A stretch of 64,000 bases of DNA from Dyadobacter sp. SG02 (GCF_900109045.1 NZ_FNYL01000004.1:156321-220320); one strand, 5' to 3'; positions 25,917-35,589 are shown, counted from the stretch's first letter. The notes: generated from the sequence alone by a model not told the origin. Program-made: numbers and translations.

Positions 25917-26666
25917 TCACATTTCGACCTTTTGCTTGGTCGCGACACATGATGATTCGCCGTCGGGAGTTACCAGCTCGGCCAGCTTGGCTGCGATAAT
26001 TTCCATTGTATCTTCCGCAGTGCTCATGCCGCTTCTTGAGCCGAGCAAAGGGCTAACATCACGGAGAGCATCATACGTTGTGTTGTGTACGATTGGAACA
26101 AGCAGGTCACGCGCGAGAAGTGCGGAAAGCTCTTTGTCGGCAATTCCCGCTCCTTGAATACGAAGTAATAATGCAGGAGTTACTAGTACGATTCCGACTT
26201 TTGATTTTGCTAAACCTTTGTCAATTTCGCGAAGCAATGGCGTGCCAAGTAGAACGTCCTTTTCGCTAAACCAAACCGAAACACCGCTTGACTCAAGCAA
26301 ATCATGTAACTCCTTGGCGGCTCCCTTCCTGTCGTCCCAAGCATGGCAGAGAAATATGTCACGAAGATCAGGTATGGTATCTCTTTTCTCAAAGCTCTCT
26401 CGAACTGGTGTTAGAGTGCGCACCTCAGCTGGAGTATAAACCAGAGATGAGCCTGATCGCGACCAGCGCGGCCTAGCACTACTGCCGGATCCGCCGCTAC
26501 TGCTTCGACTACTTCCAGAAGAAGAACTATTAGATGTATATGAGTACGAATTTGATACGTAGCTATTGTAACTGCTGTATCGACTGTACCTACTACTGCA
26601 CGCCGGGCAGGCTGCCGCGGCACTTGCTGTGCGATGACCATTTACTGGTGCTGTGCATCTTGACAT
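25917..26666 (-). CDS. TIR-domain protein with zinc-knuckle and Ser/Tyr-rich linker
   Basis: 249 aa. An N-terminal Cys-containing motif (RCTAPVNGHRTASAAAACPAC; Cys4, Cys20, Cys23) is followed by a low-complexity Ser/Tyr/Gly linker (about 24-75). The TIR domain runs from about 102 to 235 (IFLCHAWDDRKGAAKELHDLL, VWFSEKDVLLGTPLLREID). Glu179 in ADKELSALL is the probable catalytic Glu of an NAD+-cleaving TIR. Similar N-terminal Cys motifs recur in bacterial TIR proteins. It stands alone between terminator and an AT-rich gap. An abortive-infection role is inferred. Confidence 0.85.
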   Translation of the reverse strand: MSRCTAPVNGHRTASAAAACPACSSRYSRYSSYNSYVSNSYSYTSNSSSSGSSRSSSGGSGSSARPRWSRSGSSLVYTPAEVRTLTPVRESFEKRDTIPDLRDIFLCHAWDDRKGAAKELHDLLESSGVSVWFSEKDVLLGTPLLREIDKGLAKSKVGIVLVTPALLLRIQGAGIADKELSALLARDLLVPIVHNTTYDALRDVSPLLGSRSGMSTAEDTMEIIAAKLAELVTPDGESSCVATKQKVEM

Positions 26667-26689
26667 AACAAAAAAATTACAGTGTGTTA

Positions 26690-27216
26690 AAAAAACATTT
26701 GAATCTCACGTGTACCTGATGTCGGCGGTTGCTGTATGCATCCAAAAAACAAAGACGCAAATGTTGCGCACCAAACTAGATCATTGCAAGAAGGTAATCT
26801 ATCGATTACTTGTGAGCAAATTAGAGAATTCTGTAAAAAGAAACAATAATTTTTGTTTACTTTTCATAATTGCTGTAATTTCAATATCTTGTTTATCAAT
26901 GCATTACACGTATTTTTTTGTAAACTTTTTTTAAAATTATTCCTCATCACTCTAAAAATTTTATCCCGGAAGTAATTTTTAGACATAGATTAAGGGGTCG
27001 TAAGAGGGCTTCACCTACAAGAGAAACCGCGAATGGTATGCAGCACATCACTGTATCGAGATATTTTGCATGTAGGGGCTGATGCTTATTATAATCGGTC
27101 TTTTTTATGTATTCGGATAACGTTTGTATAAACGATCCCTCTTACGCCGAAATCCGCCGATATAGAGTTCATTTTAGTGGTACATGAAATCTAATTACAG
27201 TATATTGCCATCATAG
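26690..27216. other. AT-rich non-coding stretch
   Basis: About 525 nt of low-GC sequence between the TIR gene and the resolvase remnant. No gene is supported. It carries the TIR promoter region and, on the right, the breakpoint where the resolvase N-terminus has been lost. Confidence 0.4.
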
Positions 27217-27783
27217 AATGAACAGAATCAGGACCTGCAATTCGATGCCCTCCGAAAGGCGGGGTGCGAGAAGATTTTTCATGAGAAAGTGTCGGGTGCT
27301 TCCAAGGATAGACCGGAGTATGCAAGGATGGTTTGCGAATTGCGAAAGGGAGATGTTATCGTTGTCTGGAGAATTGATCGCCTTGGCCGGGCCACTTATG
27401 AGCTGATCAAGCTGATGGTAGAGTGGAAGGAGATGGGAGTGGACTTCCGTAGTATTTCCGAAGGTATCGATACATCGACTAAGATGGGTCGGCTTTGGTA
27501 TATGCTCAGCTCTGTATTTGCCGAAAATGAACGGGAGATTTTGTTAGAAAGGACATTTGCAGGGCTCGAAGCTGCGCGAGCACGGGGCAGAGTTGGTGGT
27601 AGGCCTAAAGGATTGACAAAAAAGTCAAAGGAAATCGCAAGCCTTGCTGCTACTCTCTATGAAAGTAAGAAGCACACAACTACGCAAATTTGTGAACAGT
27701 TGAAAATTGGAAGCAAAGCAACCCTATATAAATATCTTCGTCACGAGGGAATTCAAGCGCAAGGTTGGGAAAAGGAAAAATAG
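27217..27783 (+). pseudogene. Serine resolvase, 5'-truncated
   Basis: The frame reads EQNQDLQFDALRKAGCEKIF through VWRIDRLGR, FAENEREILLERT and a Hin-like HTH at the end, which is Tn3-type resolvase/invertase. It starts immediately after a TAG, so the first ten or so residues (YxRVST with the nucleophilic Ser) are missing. A GTG at 27289 could start an even shorter product. A catalytically dead remnant is expected. Confidence 0.8.
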
Positions 27784-27919
27784 CGAAACAAAATTAATGC
27801 GAATAACTAAATTTCAGAAAGAAATATGTCGGTTGATCGCTTAAACTAATTCCAGTGGTTTGAAGAGCAACACATCTTGAAAGATTCTATTTCGATTGTG
27901 CAACGATGAATTGCACGAT

Positions 27920-29365
27920 TTAGCTTCTTGGTAGCCATTCAAAAATTCTCAATCTATTTAGTAAGAACGCATTGCTTATCCATAAAATAAAGAAAATTAA
28001 AAACAGTCTAAGTGAAGTAGGTAGAAGCTCGACATTAAACAGGTATTGACAAAGTATAAACTGGATATATATCGAGAAAAGAAATGCAAAGAAAATTTTT
28101 CTTGTACTTTCTGGAGTACACTCATTGATTCGAAGCAAAATAAACCACAAATACAGTGATATTATAATTAAAAGAAGTACAATAATAATTGGCAGGATTG
28201 ATTTGCCAATTAAAAATGCTCTGCTAACTATGCTTAAATTGTATAAATAGCTTATTCCAAAAATTAAGACGACAGCTAGTAATGACAATGTAAAATTAAC
28301 ACTTAGGTCACCATCTGGCAAATGTTTAACTAGTAAAAGATAGTATCCAATTCCTAGAAAGAAAAATATATAGAAATTTGACAAATGAAAATCTTGATCT
28401 TCTGTGGGAAAAAGACTAAAAGTGAAAATAAAATCAAATTTTTCAAGCTCGCTTCTGATGTATGCCGTTGAAACAGAAGATTCAATTCCTGATAATTTGT
28501 TTCGAAGTTTTGAGTAAATTATGTTTGGTATAATCATATTTTCATAGCAGTATACGCGGTAATTACTTTCATCGTCATAATAGCAATAGTCGTAGCTTTT
28601 ATTCGACTCGAGTTGCTTTCCCTTGATATCAAACTTGGCGATAGTCAATGAATTTTTGAAAATTTTGTATGGAGCGTCAGAATTGTAGAGAATTTCATGG
28701 AAATCAAGTTTAGCAAAGATTCTGTGCTTCATGATTCGGCCTTGTTTATATACATCACCATCAAACACATTTAAGATGAACGAAGAGGTCGATTTGGTTT
28801 CATCAACCTCATAGTATAAATCTTGATTTTCTAAATGCATCAAGCTTGCTACAACTCTGGCAACGCTAGAATCGGTAGATACGTCTAAAATTGGGTCTAT
28901 TGAATGGTGCGGATATGGTATTTTGTTGTGGCTGTAAACCCCAAGGGTATAGGTATCCCACTTTGTAGGCTCCGCTGATATATTACCAAATAAAGGTTTG
29001 AGTCTCGCCTTTGCAACTGATTGAGGGAGGAAAGTTACCAGAAGAAATAAAACTATATTTGATGTTAATATTAATGATACTATCAAAGATTTTTTAAATG
29101 TTTGACAAAAATCAAGCAGCCATCGCCCCTTCACGTAGATGAAGCTTAAATGGTAAGCTAGAATGATAATTAACTCTGCATAGATGATTGGTGAAATATT
29201 TGGCGCAGAAGTAATTGACAAACTTAATGTTAAAGAAAGTATGATATTAAATAACAGTATAATGAATAAAAGCGGCACAAAAGCCGTAAGACCTGATGTC
29301 CAAAGCAATGGATGATTTAGAAGAAAGTATCGTTCGATCCTTTGTATCATATTTTTAGTCAACAA
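27920..29365 (-). CDS. Polytopic membrane protein of the caspase/ABC operon
   Basis: 481 aa. Two to three membrane helices at the N-terminus (LTAFVPLLFIILLFNIILSL, AELIIILAYHLSFI) are followed by a large extracytoplasmic domain (about 110-330) and about six further helices. It is probably the membrane partner of the ABC ATPase whose gene overlaps it by 11 nt. No substrate is evident. An effector that perturbs the membrane is an alternative. Confidence 0.7.
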   Translation of the reverse strand: MLTKNMIQRIERYFLLNHPLLWTSGLTAFVPLLFIILLFNIILSLTLSLSITSAPNISPIIYAELIIILAYHLSFIYVKGRWLLDFCQTFKKSLIVSLILTSNIVLFLLVTFLPQSVAKARLKPLFGNISAEPTKWDTYTLGVYSHNKIPYPHHSIDPILDVSTDSSVARVVASLMHLENQDLYYEVDETKSTSSFILNVFDGDVYKQGRIMKHRIFAKLDFHEILYNSDAPYKIFKNSLTIAKFDIKGKQLESNKSYDYCYYDDESNYRVYCYENMIIPNIIYSKLRNKLSGIESSVSTAYIRSELEKFDFIFTFSLFPTEDQDFHLSNFYIFFFLGIGYYLLLVKHLPDGDLSVNFTLSLLAVVLIFGISYLYNLSIVSRAFLIGKSILPIIIVLLLIIISLYLWFILLRINECTPESTRKIFFAFLFSIYIQFILCQYLFNVELLPTSLRLFLIFFILWISNAFLLNRLRIFEWLPRS

Positions 29366-30608
29366 ATAATAACTTAGAGGAATTTGTGATATTTTTAAAA
29401 TAACTTAATTCAATATTATTCTTAATTAAAACCGTTAATAGTCTCTCACTTGTAATATTATTATGTGTTAATATTTGTGTTCCGCTGATTTTTGACATAT
29501 TTACCTCAATAATGTTTTGTTCTAATTCTGCTAGTGCTGAAATGACTTCCCATTTTGAACAAATAGTTTCGATAGTGAATGTGTTAACTCCAGGAGTGCC
29601 GATATTTATTTTGTCACCGTAATATGCCATTTCGCCGTCTTTCAAATAAATTATTTTGTCAGAAATGCGTTCGAGTTCTTCAACATTTTGCGAACTCAGA
29701 ATGATGCACATTGGATCTGATATGGAGTCCGCTAGGCTACGTAGATCTAATAGTAACTGTTGCTGGGAAATAAGATCCAGGTTTGCGAGTGGTTCGTCCA
29801 ATATGAGTATTTTAGGTTTCCACACCAATTCTCGTGCAATCGCGAACCGCAGTTTATATCCGGTGGAAAGTTCACGCCATCGCTTCTGTTTATATTTCTC
29901 TAGACCGAACCTGCTTATGATGTACGACACTCGCGCTAAATTTGCTTCTCCATAAATACCTTTTCGAGACGCAGCAAAATGTAACATATCATCTAATGAG
30001 CCGTTCCAGTCATTTTCTTCATGATCTTGTTTTACGAAGGCAATTTGGTCTTTTATCTTTGACCAGTCAAGGTTATTTGGCGATATTTCAGGATACGAAA
30101 TGAAGCCTTCCGTTGGATAAAGCATGCCTGAAATCAGTTTTAGAAGTGTGGTTTTCCCATTTGCATTTCTTCCAATTAGTCCATGTATTTCGCCGAAATG
30201 CATTTTGAATTCGATATTTCTAAGTGCGAAATCTTTGTATTTTTTTGTAAGATTACTGCATTCGAACACGACATTTCGGTTTTTTGATTTTATGAAGTAT
30301 GACCTCAATGCTTCATTATCTATTTCTTTGAATGTTTTAAAATTCAATATTTCATATATTAATTCATCAATCGCATTCTGAATTTTTAACACCAACTCAT
30401 TACTTATGTAATTAAACTCAGCTAATGTTTTTGACTCCAATAGAAGGTCATTCAGGTCGGTTCCAAGTAGGATAATTTTGTTTTTTATTTCATCATCGAA
30501 GTTATGCTTCTCAGTTATATTATATAGTTCTTGAATTCCAACGACAGGGGATAACTTTATTTTATCCTGCAATGATTTCAGGTCTGAGATTAGTTGTTCG
30601 CTTTTCAC
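29355..30608 (-). CDS. ABC transporter ATPase with helical N-terminal extension
   Basis: 417 aa. The first 110 residues are alpha-helical and unique. The ABC domain has Walker A GRNANGKTT, Q-loop FVKQDHEEN, signature LSTGYKLRFAIAREL, Walker B ILILDEPLANLDL, and a switch segment ILSSQNVEEL in which the usual His is Gln. A C-terminal domain of about 100 residues follows. It overlaps the caspase gene by 4 nt and the membrane-protein gene by 11 nt, so all are co-translated. Confidence 0.85.
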   Translation of the reverse strand: MKSEQLISDLKSLQDKIKLSPVVGIQELYNITEKHNFDDEIKNKIILLGTDLNDLLLESKTLAEFNYISNELVLKIQNAIDELIYEILNFKTFKEIDNEALRSYFIKSKNRNVVFECSNLTKKYKDFALRNIEFKMHFGEIHGLIGRNANGKTTLLKLISGMLYPTEGFISYPEISPNNLDWSKIKDQIAFVKQDHEENDWNGSLDDMLHFAASRKGIYGEANLARVSYIISRFGLEKYKQKRWRELSTGYKLRFAIARELVWKPKILILDEPLANLDLISQQQLLLDLRSLADSISDPMCIILSSQNVEELERISDKIIYLKDGEMAYYGDKINIGTPGVNTFTIETICSKWEVISALAELEQNIIEVNMSKISGTQILTHNNITSERLLTVLIKNNIELSYFKNITNSSKLLFVD

Positions 30609-31669
30609 ACCGCTTGTCGTTTAATTTCTCGAATTGAAGTTAGTATTTCCGTATATACTATCTTTCTGGTTTCTTTATATGTGGTTGGATTTTTTTCTTT
30701 TTCTTCGTATAAGTCTTTACACGATGTTGCTAGAAGAACGGCCTCAATTAAGTAATCGTCTCGCTTATCAAAGTTTTTAACGTAGTCTAAGTACATGGTG
30801 GCCACACTATTAAAGTCTACGTTGGTCATGGCGTTTATAATTCGATCTGCTTGTATATTGATATCTGCACTCCGATCCCTGAAAGCATAGTTTAGAAAAA
30901 GTGGTATGTCTGCAATGTCTCCTTCGTTCTGTCTTGGGGAGATTATTATTGGATATACGCTGTTGTCAGGTCTTAGTTGTCGTATTTTACTATCGGTAAT
31001 TGTTTTAATTTCTCTTAGACTTAATACTGGCTTAGAGATTGTTACGTCTCCTTGGTTTAACGCTGTTACTAATCCTTCCGTGAATAACGTGGTGCTTTTT
31101 TCTTCCAGTTTAAAGGATGGGAAATCTTTAGATGATGATGCAATTAAGGAAATGCCTTTTTGGGGATAGTTTTGCTCAAACTCATTTTGTAAAGTGTTAT
31201 CAATTGGTGACATCAACGAAGTTATTGCTGCTCCGGAATAGCAGCAATCGAAAATTAGTATTAAGTTACGATTGCTGCTTAATGCTTTTAAAGTTGATCC
31301 GAAGCTTGACAATCTTATGCTTGATACGGTTAGGTTTTCTTCTCTTGTCGTTTTTATGGTTAGGACGAGACAATTTTCATTTTTGGAGTATTGCCCGTGA
31401 CCCACGTAGTAGACAAACAGGGTTTTTATATCTTCGTTCTTTTTTAAGAATTCTCTAATTTTTATATCTGTTTGATCTTCATTTATATTTTCATTAAAGA
31501 GATCCAAGATTGCCAAATTTGGCAATGACCCATTTGACTGATTTGTAAAATAGGTTTTGATTGATTCTTTTGCATTTGTGAACTCTATGCCCCCGTCCAT
31601 GTTGGTGTATAGCGGGTATGTTTCGCTTCCGATTATAATTAAACCCGTTTTTTCATTATGCCAACTCAC
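30605..31669 (-). CDS. Caspase-like (C14) peptidase
   Basis: 354 aa from a GTG start. The catalytic pair is visible: His91 in YYVGHGQYS and Cys143 in FDCCYSG. A helical C-terminal region of about 130 residues follows the peptidase domain. Start and the EACC1 stop share one base (TAGTG), implying coupling. Bacterial caspases next to EACC1 proteins are described as parts of conflict/cell-suicide systems (Kaur, Burroughs, Iyer and Aravind). Cleavage targets are unknown, but the ABC/membrane pair encoded downstream is a candidate. Confidence 0.85.
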   Translation of the reverse strand: MSWHNEKTGLIIIGSETYPLYTNMDGGIEFTNAKESIKTYFTNQSNGSLPNLAILDLFNENINEDQTDIKIREFLKKNEDIKTLFVYYVGHGQYSKNENCLVLTIKTTREENLTVSSIRLSSFGSTLKALSSNRNLILIFDCCYSGAAITSLMSPIDNTLQNEFEQNYPQKGISLIASSSKDFPSFKLEEKSTTLFTEGLVTALNQGDVTISKPVLSLREIKTITDSKIRQLRPDNSVYPIIISPRQNEGDIADIPLFLNYAFRDRSADINIQADRIINAMTNVDFNSVATMYLDYVKNFDKRDDYLIEAVLLATSCKDLYEEKEKNPTTYKETRKIVYTEILTSIREIKRQAV

Positions 31670-31992
31670 TACTTCAATTCATTTAGGATTTTTTCGATAT
31701 CTTTACTGCTTAGGTTTTTTCCTTCTATTTTTTTTTGGGTTATACCATTACTTGCAACAATTGATTTTCCTTGTAATCTCCCTATGTAGTTGGCAAGACC
31801 TATTGCAATTGTTGGGGCCATCACCAGTCCAATTTGTAATACGGTTCCAAGATCCATTGTATTTGGATTCTCTTTTATTATTTTTGAATCAATGTCATAG
31901 TTTATTTTAAGATATTCTTTCAGGTGTTCGATTTCTTGATTTGCTTCGCTTCCTTTCAGATCAGGTATGGTAAGTTGTAGCTCGTTTGTCAT
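31669..31992 (-). CDS. EACC1-type effector-associated protein
   Basis: 107 aa with the layout of effector-associated constant component 1: an N-terminal LTIPDL strand, helix, a central hydrophobic MDLGTVLQIGLVMAPTIAIGLANYIG segment (about 46-70), and a C-terminal strand-helix ending DIEKILNEL. It is the first gene of the EACC1-caspase-ABC-membrane operon. In such systems it is thought to be a constant adaptor or sensor component. Confidence 0.65.
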   Translation of the reverse strand: MTNELQLTIPDLKGSEANQEIEHLKEYLKINYDIDSKIIKENPNTMDLGTVLQIGLVMAPTIAIGLANYIGRLQGKSIVASNGITQKKIEGKNLSSKDIEKILNELK

Positions 31993-32117
31993 ATTGTATG
32001 TTTTTTTGTTATTGGTTTCTTCAGCTCTAGAAGACTATATTGCTTCGATTCTAATCTTTTCTGTATCGGTTTTGAGTTCTATCGTGGTTAGTGCCCGTTG
32101 CTTATGGCTGTATTCAT

Positions 32118-32945
32118 TCAAAATTTAATGTCGAGTTGTATCTGACCTGGCTCGTCTTTTCCTAGCGGCGGCAAATTCTCATACCGCCAAAACTCAAACT
32201 TAGGCTTTCCATCCGGCCGCGGTTTCGTTCCCCTAATGCTAAAAACGGTCCGGTAGTCCAGCGCTTCGGAAGGCAGCATGTACTCAAACACGGCCTTCAT
32301 GTCCGCATCCGTAAAATGCTCAGACATCTAAAATTCGTCGAGCTCAGGGGTTAGAAACAATGGCATCCGGTGTCGAAACTCGCCGTCATTATGAATGTTA
32401 GCCATCAGCTCATTAGCCGTCCGGGTCAGCATCCCAAAGCTGGAACTTTGTCTTTTTTCACCAGCTGTTCCGATTGATTCTATTACCTGGAAAAGCCCAG
32501 GCAGGAACTGTATCTCGCGTTCTTTTGGCCAGATGTAGTAGGCTACGTTCCTAGCCCAGCCCTGGATCGCGCGATGCTCATAAGTGCCTGTTACTGGAAT
32601 AAGACAGCGGTTCTGCCGGATTCGATGCGCGTAAGAGCGTGTGTCGCCCAGCACGCGCTCGGACTGGATATCAGCCATATTGGTGCGGCGCTTCCGGCGC
32701 TCGACAGGATTTTTCTCGTAGACAGGATCCAGCGACCATTCCATTTCTGAGAGGACGAGTTCGGTGCCCTGGCGAGTGATCACCGGGTATTCTGGAAAAG
32801 TAAAGGGGCTGATGTGGTCATACACCGGCGAATCCTGTATGATCCGTTTGTCTTTGATTTTGGGAAAAACCTCTTTGGTCAGCTCTGTATCGCTGTGAAG
32901 GGATATATCGTAACAAAGCTGACGCCGGGGCGGGTAGGAAATCAT
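32118..32945 (-). pseudogene. SRAP (SOS-response-associated peptidase/YedK-like), interrupted by an in-frame TAG
   Basis: The frame encodes a SRAP-domain protein (LCYDISLH, NRCLIPVTGTYEHR, GEFRHRMPLFL). It is interrupted at 32328-32330 by TAG directly before an ATG. The 69-codon remainder (MSEHFTDADMKAVFEYMLPSEALDY...) matches the family C-terminus, so TAG probably replaced a Trp codon. SRAP proteins act through a Cys at position 2 that crosslinks abasic sites. Here the corresponding Cys is at residue 11, after a CTT Leu codon. Readthrough or re-initiation cannot be excluded. Confidence 0.7.
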
Positions 32946-32958
32946 ATAAAAGGGGTGC

Positions 32959-33435
32959 TTATTTTATCATCTCATACAGGTCAAATTCATGCTCAGGCCC
33001 GTTGGCTGTGACCGTCGCTTTGAGCCGGCCGAATTTCAAATCGATCTGAATGACGATTGCGTCATTGGAAGCAGTCGGCATATGTGATTTGATGTAAGAT
33101 ATCATATTCCGCTGATATAATTTGATCATTTTTTTGTTCCAGGATTCTTCCCGGAAGGTGCAAAGGAAAAGGCTGTATTTCGGGTCGTTGATCAGGGCGG
33201 TGATCTTTTCAATATCAGCGGAGAGATTCAATAGCTTACCTTCGTTTGCAGCAAGCTGGGCCGCATGCGCCTTACCGGACTTCTCATCCTTGTAGGGTGT
33301 GGCCATAAAGCCTAAGCCCTCCTTGATCCCTGGCCAATTGAAGCGTTGCAGCACGATAAAGTGATTGCCGTGCTGGGTGATGCGGCGGATCATGGGCAGG
33401 TTCAGGATTTCAAATGGGTTGTAGGCTGCTACCAT
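32959..33435 (-). CDS. Hypothetical protein of the SOS cluster
   Basis: 158 aa from the ATG at 33435 (MVAAYNPFEILNL). The longer frame overlaps the dnaE2 remnant and is unlikely. It is a mixed alpha/beta protein without a recognised family. It lies between SRAP and the dnaE2 remnant, with 13 nt to each side, suggesting an original damage-response operon. Confidence 0.6.
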   Translation of the reverse strand: MVAAYNPFEILNLPMIRRITQHGNHFIVLQRFNWPGIKEGLGFMATPYKDEKSGKAHAAQLAANEGKLLNLSADIEKITALINDPKYSLFLCTFREESWNKKMIKLYQRNMISYIKSHMPTASNDAIVIQIDLKFGRLKATVTANGPEHEFDLYEMIK

Positions 33436-33448
33436 GCGGAGATACGGG

Positions 33449-34294
33449 TTAACGGAAGTTACGGCCGGAAGGAAAGATTTCCAATTGCACTGCCTTCTTT
33501 CTGACCTGGGTTTTTCGATTAACAGCCTGGGAGATATATTCATCTTTTTCATCGGCGCGCGAAAGCGTGAGCACATCCGGATCTTCTTCGGTCTGGTTGA
33601 GTTTACGCAGCAGCGGCGAGGCATCATAGCAGCGACGAACAACCACGTGGATTACTTCGCCTTCGATTTGCAATTTTCCTTCCACCATCAAAAGCCGGGA
33701 GCGCAGGATCTCTTTGCGATACTTTTCAAAAAGGCTTTGAAAGACGACCAGGTTGGCCACGCCGGATTCGTCTTCGATGGTGATAAAGCACACGCCCCCG
33801 GCAGTACCTGGCCGCTGGCGGACGAGCACCAGGCCCGCGACCCGGACAAACTGCTTGTCGCGTAGCTTTGAAAGATCGGCCGTGCGGATGGCTCGTTTTG
33901 CCGTGAGCTGATCCCGGACAAAAGAAACCGGATGCGCTTTTAAGGAAAGCGAGGTAGATATATAATCCTGGACGACATGCTCGGAAAGCGAGAGTTTAGG
34001 CAGCTCGACGGGTGCTTCGAATTCGCTGGCTGACTTATGGCCTTTAAAAGCACCCGTCGGCCGGTCGGAGAGAGCAGAGGCCTCCCACATCGCCTGGCGT
34101 CGGTCCATCCCCATCGAGCGGAAAGCGTCTGCATCAGCCAGTCTTTCGAGCGCTCCTTGCGAGACGCCGGCATCCCGCATCAGGTGAATGCCCGTGTAAG
34201 GCGCGCTGCGGCTCTTACCCGCGCCAGACACAGTGTTGCTATTGTGGCCGACGTTCTTTTGAATGAATCGATTGAAGGAGCCCAAAGTTGGCAC
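33449..34294 (-). pseudogene. dnaE2: Error-prone DNA polymerase DnaE2, C-terminal remnant
   Basis: About 250 codons match the end of DnaE2 (AGVSQGALERLADADAFRSMGMDRRQAMWEA; then an OB-fold, FVRVAGLVLVRQRPGTAGGVCFITIEDESG). The complete protein is about 1,000-1,100 aa, so the polymerase and PHP parts are absent. Homology starts near 34200; the first 35 codons look unrelated. The gene has been cut, and upstream DNA switches to unrelated AT-rich sequence. Confidence 0.85.
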
Positions 34295-34505
34295 CTATAA
34301 AAATTCATCTTGAATATTAACATAGCAACTAGTCAACAAAATTTCATTATCCAACTTTCTATTTAGTATAGATAACTTATAGAAATTTTTAGATCAGAAA
34401 TGCGAAACCGATAATGGTAGCCTAATTTACCTCATATGCCTGCAACCAACCGCGTTGCAAATTTGTCTTGTGTTAATTCGAGTCTAAAATTACACCGTCC
34501 CGACG

Positions 34506-35237
34506 ATGAAACTCATCATTTCTATTCTCTTCTTGATCCTTTTTGTTTCTTGCGAGAAAAAGGTCGACCCCGAGATTCCGGCTGGCGCATTGTTTGAAAT
34601 AACGAGCAATGGGTTGCTTCACCAGAAACTGGAGTATGGCAACGGGAAGGTGTCGCGTTTGATGGCTTATAATAGTTGCGAGTCTCCCTACTCGATAGCC
34701 GAATTTGGCTATGATGATGGTCAAATTGATTTTATCAGGAAAGGTGACCGGGGCCTTGTGTCGTCCTGGAGCGGCGCGATGTGCGATCCGAACCTGCCGT
34801 TCGATTACAATAACTACTCCTTTGAGCGCGACAAGCAGGGCCGCATCAGCAAAGTAACCAGCAAATACATGACCGCGATTTATTCCTATGACGGCCAAAA
34901 AGCGACCGTGCAGATCAACCGTGAATCGGGTCATCCGGCCGGGCACATTTACCTGAAATTCGACAGCAACGGCAACATCATCGAAAGGCGCAATTCAGAA
35001 ACGGACACAGTGGGCCTGACCCGCTTTGAATACGATAACCACCCCAACCCGTTGCGCGGCCTCGGTTCCTTAGGCGTCCCGGATCCATTCACATGCCCCA
35101 ATAACGTATTGCGCTCGCTGGACTCAGGCGGGCAAGTACACTGGGAAAGGACGTTCACTTACAGCAGCGCCGGCCTACCCGAAAAGCTCAATGAGGGAAC
35201 GAGCGTCGAATATATTTATCATTATCAGGACAACTGA
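34506..35237 (+). CDS. Hypothetical lipoprotein
   Basis: 243 aa with a lipoprotein signal peptide ending LFVSC (Cys17). The mature part has repeated beta-hairpin-like Y-D/G segments (FGYDDGQIDFI, YSYDGQKATVQI, FEYDNHPNPL, FTYSSAGLPEKL), resembling short RHS/YD-like beta repeats seen in Bacteroidota outer-surface lipoproteins. Function is unknown. Confidence 0.7.
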   Translation: MKLIISILFLILFVSCEKKVDPEIPAGALFEITSNGLLHQKLEYGNGKVSRLMAYNSCESPYSIAEFGYDDGQIDFIRKGDRGLVSSWSGAMCDPNLPFDYNNYSFERDKQGRISKVTSKYMTAIYSYDGQKATVQINRESGHPAGHIYLKFDSNGNIIERRNSETDTVGLTRFEYDNHPNPLRGLGSLGVPDPFTCPNNVLRSLDSGGQVHWERTFTYSSAGLPEKLNEGTSVEYIYHYQDN

Positions 35238-35303
35238 AGGACTCGTCGACACAGGTTGGCCTGTCCGACAGTTGTTAGAGTTTAATATAAAGGGCCTTGT
35301 AAC

Positions 35304-35525
35304 ATGAAAAAAAATGGATGGATATCAATTCTATTGCTACTCGGCTGCAAAGACTCTAAAACTCCCCTTTCTTCATGCCAGGAACATCCCAGAGACTCGT
35401 CGGGATGTTATGCGAATTATGCCCCGGTCTGTGGTTGTAATGAGAAAACTTACTCTAATGAATGTGAAGCAAGGTCTCATGGCATAACTTCTTTCTCGCC
35501 AGGTAAGTGTGCTTCCGATAATTGA
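35304..35525 (+). CDS. Kazal-type protease-inhibitor lipoprotein
   Basis: A 73-aa protein with a lipoprotein signal (LLLLGC, Cys15). The mature part is a single Kazal-like domain with the spacing C..H..SGCYANYAPVCGCNEKTYSNECEARSHGI..F.PGKC. Kazal domains inhibit serine proteases; a protective role at the cell envelope is inferred. It lies 66 nt after the lipoprotein gene on the same strand. Confidence 0.8.
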   Translation: MKKNGWISILLLLGCKDSKTPLSSCQEHPRDSSGCYANYAPVCGCNEKTYSNECEARSHGITSFSPGKCASDN

Positions 35526-35589
35526 TAGAAGCCTCAGTGATCATATGCTGCCTAAGCATTATTTGTGAACCATTCAGATTGATTTAGAT

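Noticed and set aside
26653..26934. 93-codon plus-strand frame overlapping the TIR gene start region
   Set aside because: Located in AT-rich promoter DNA, no coding-like composition and no support from neighbours.
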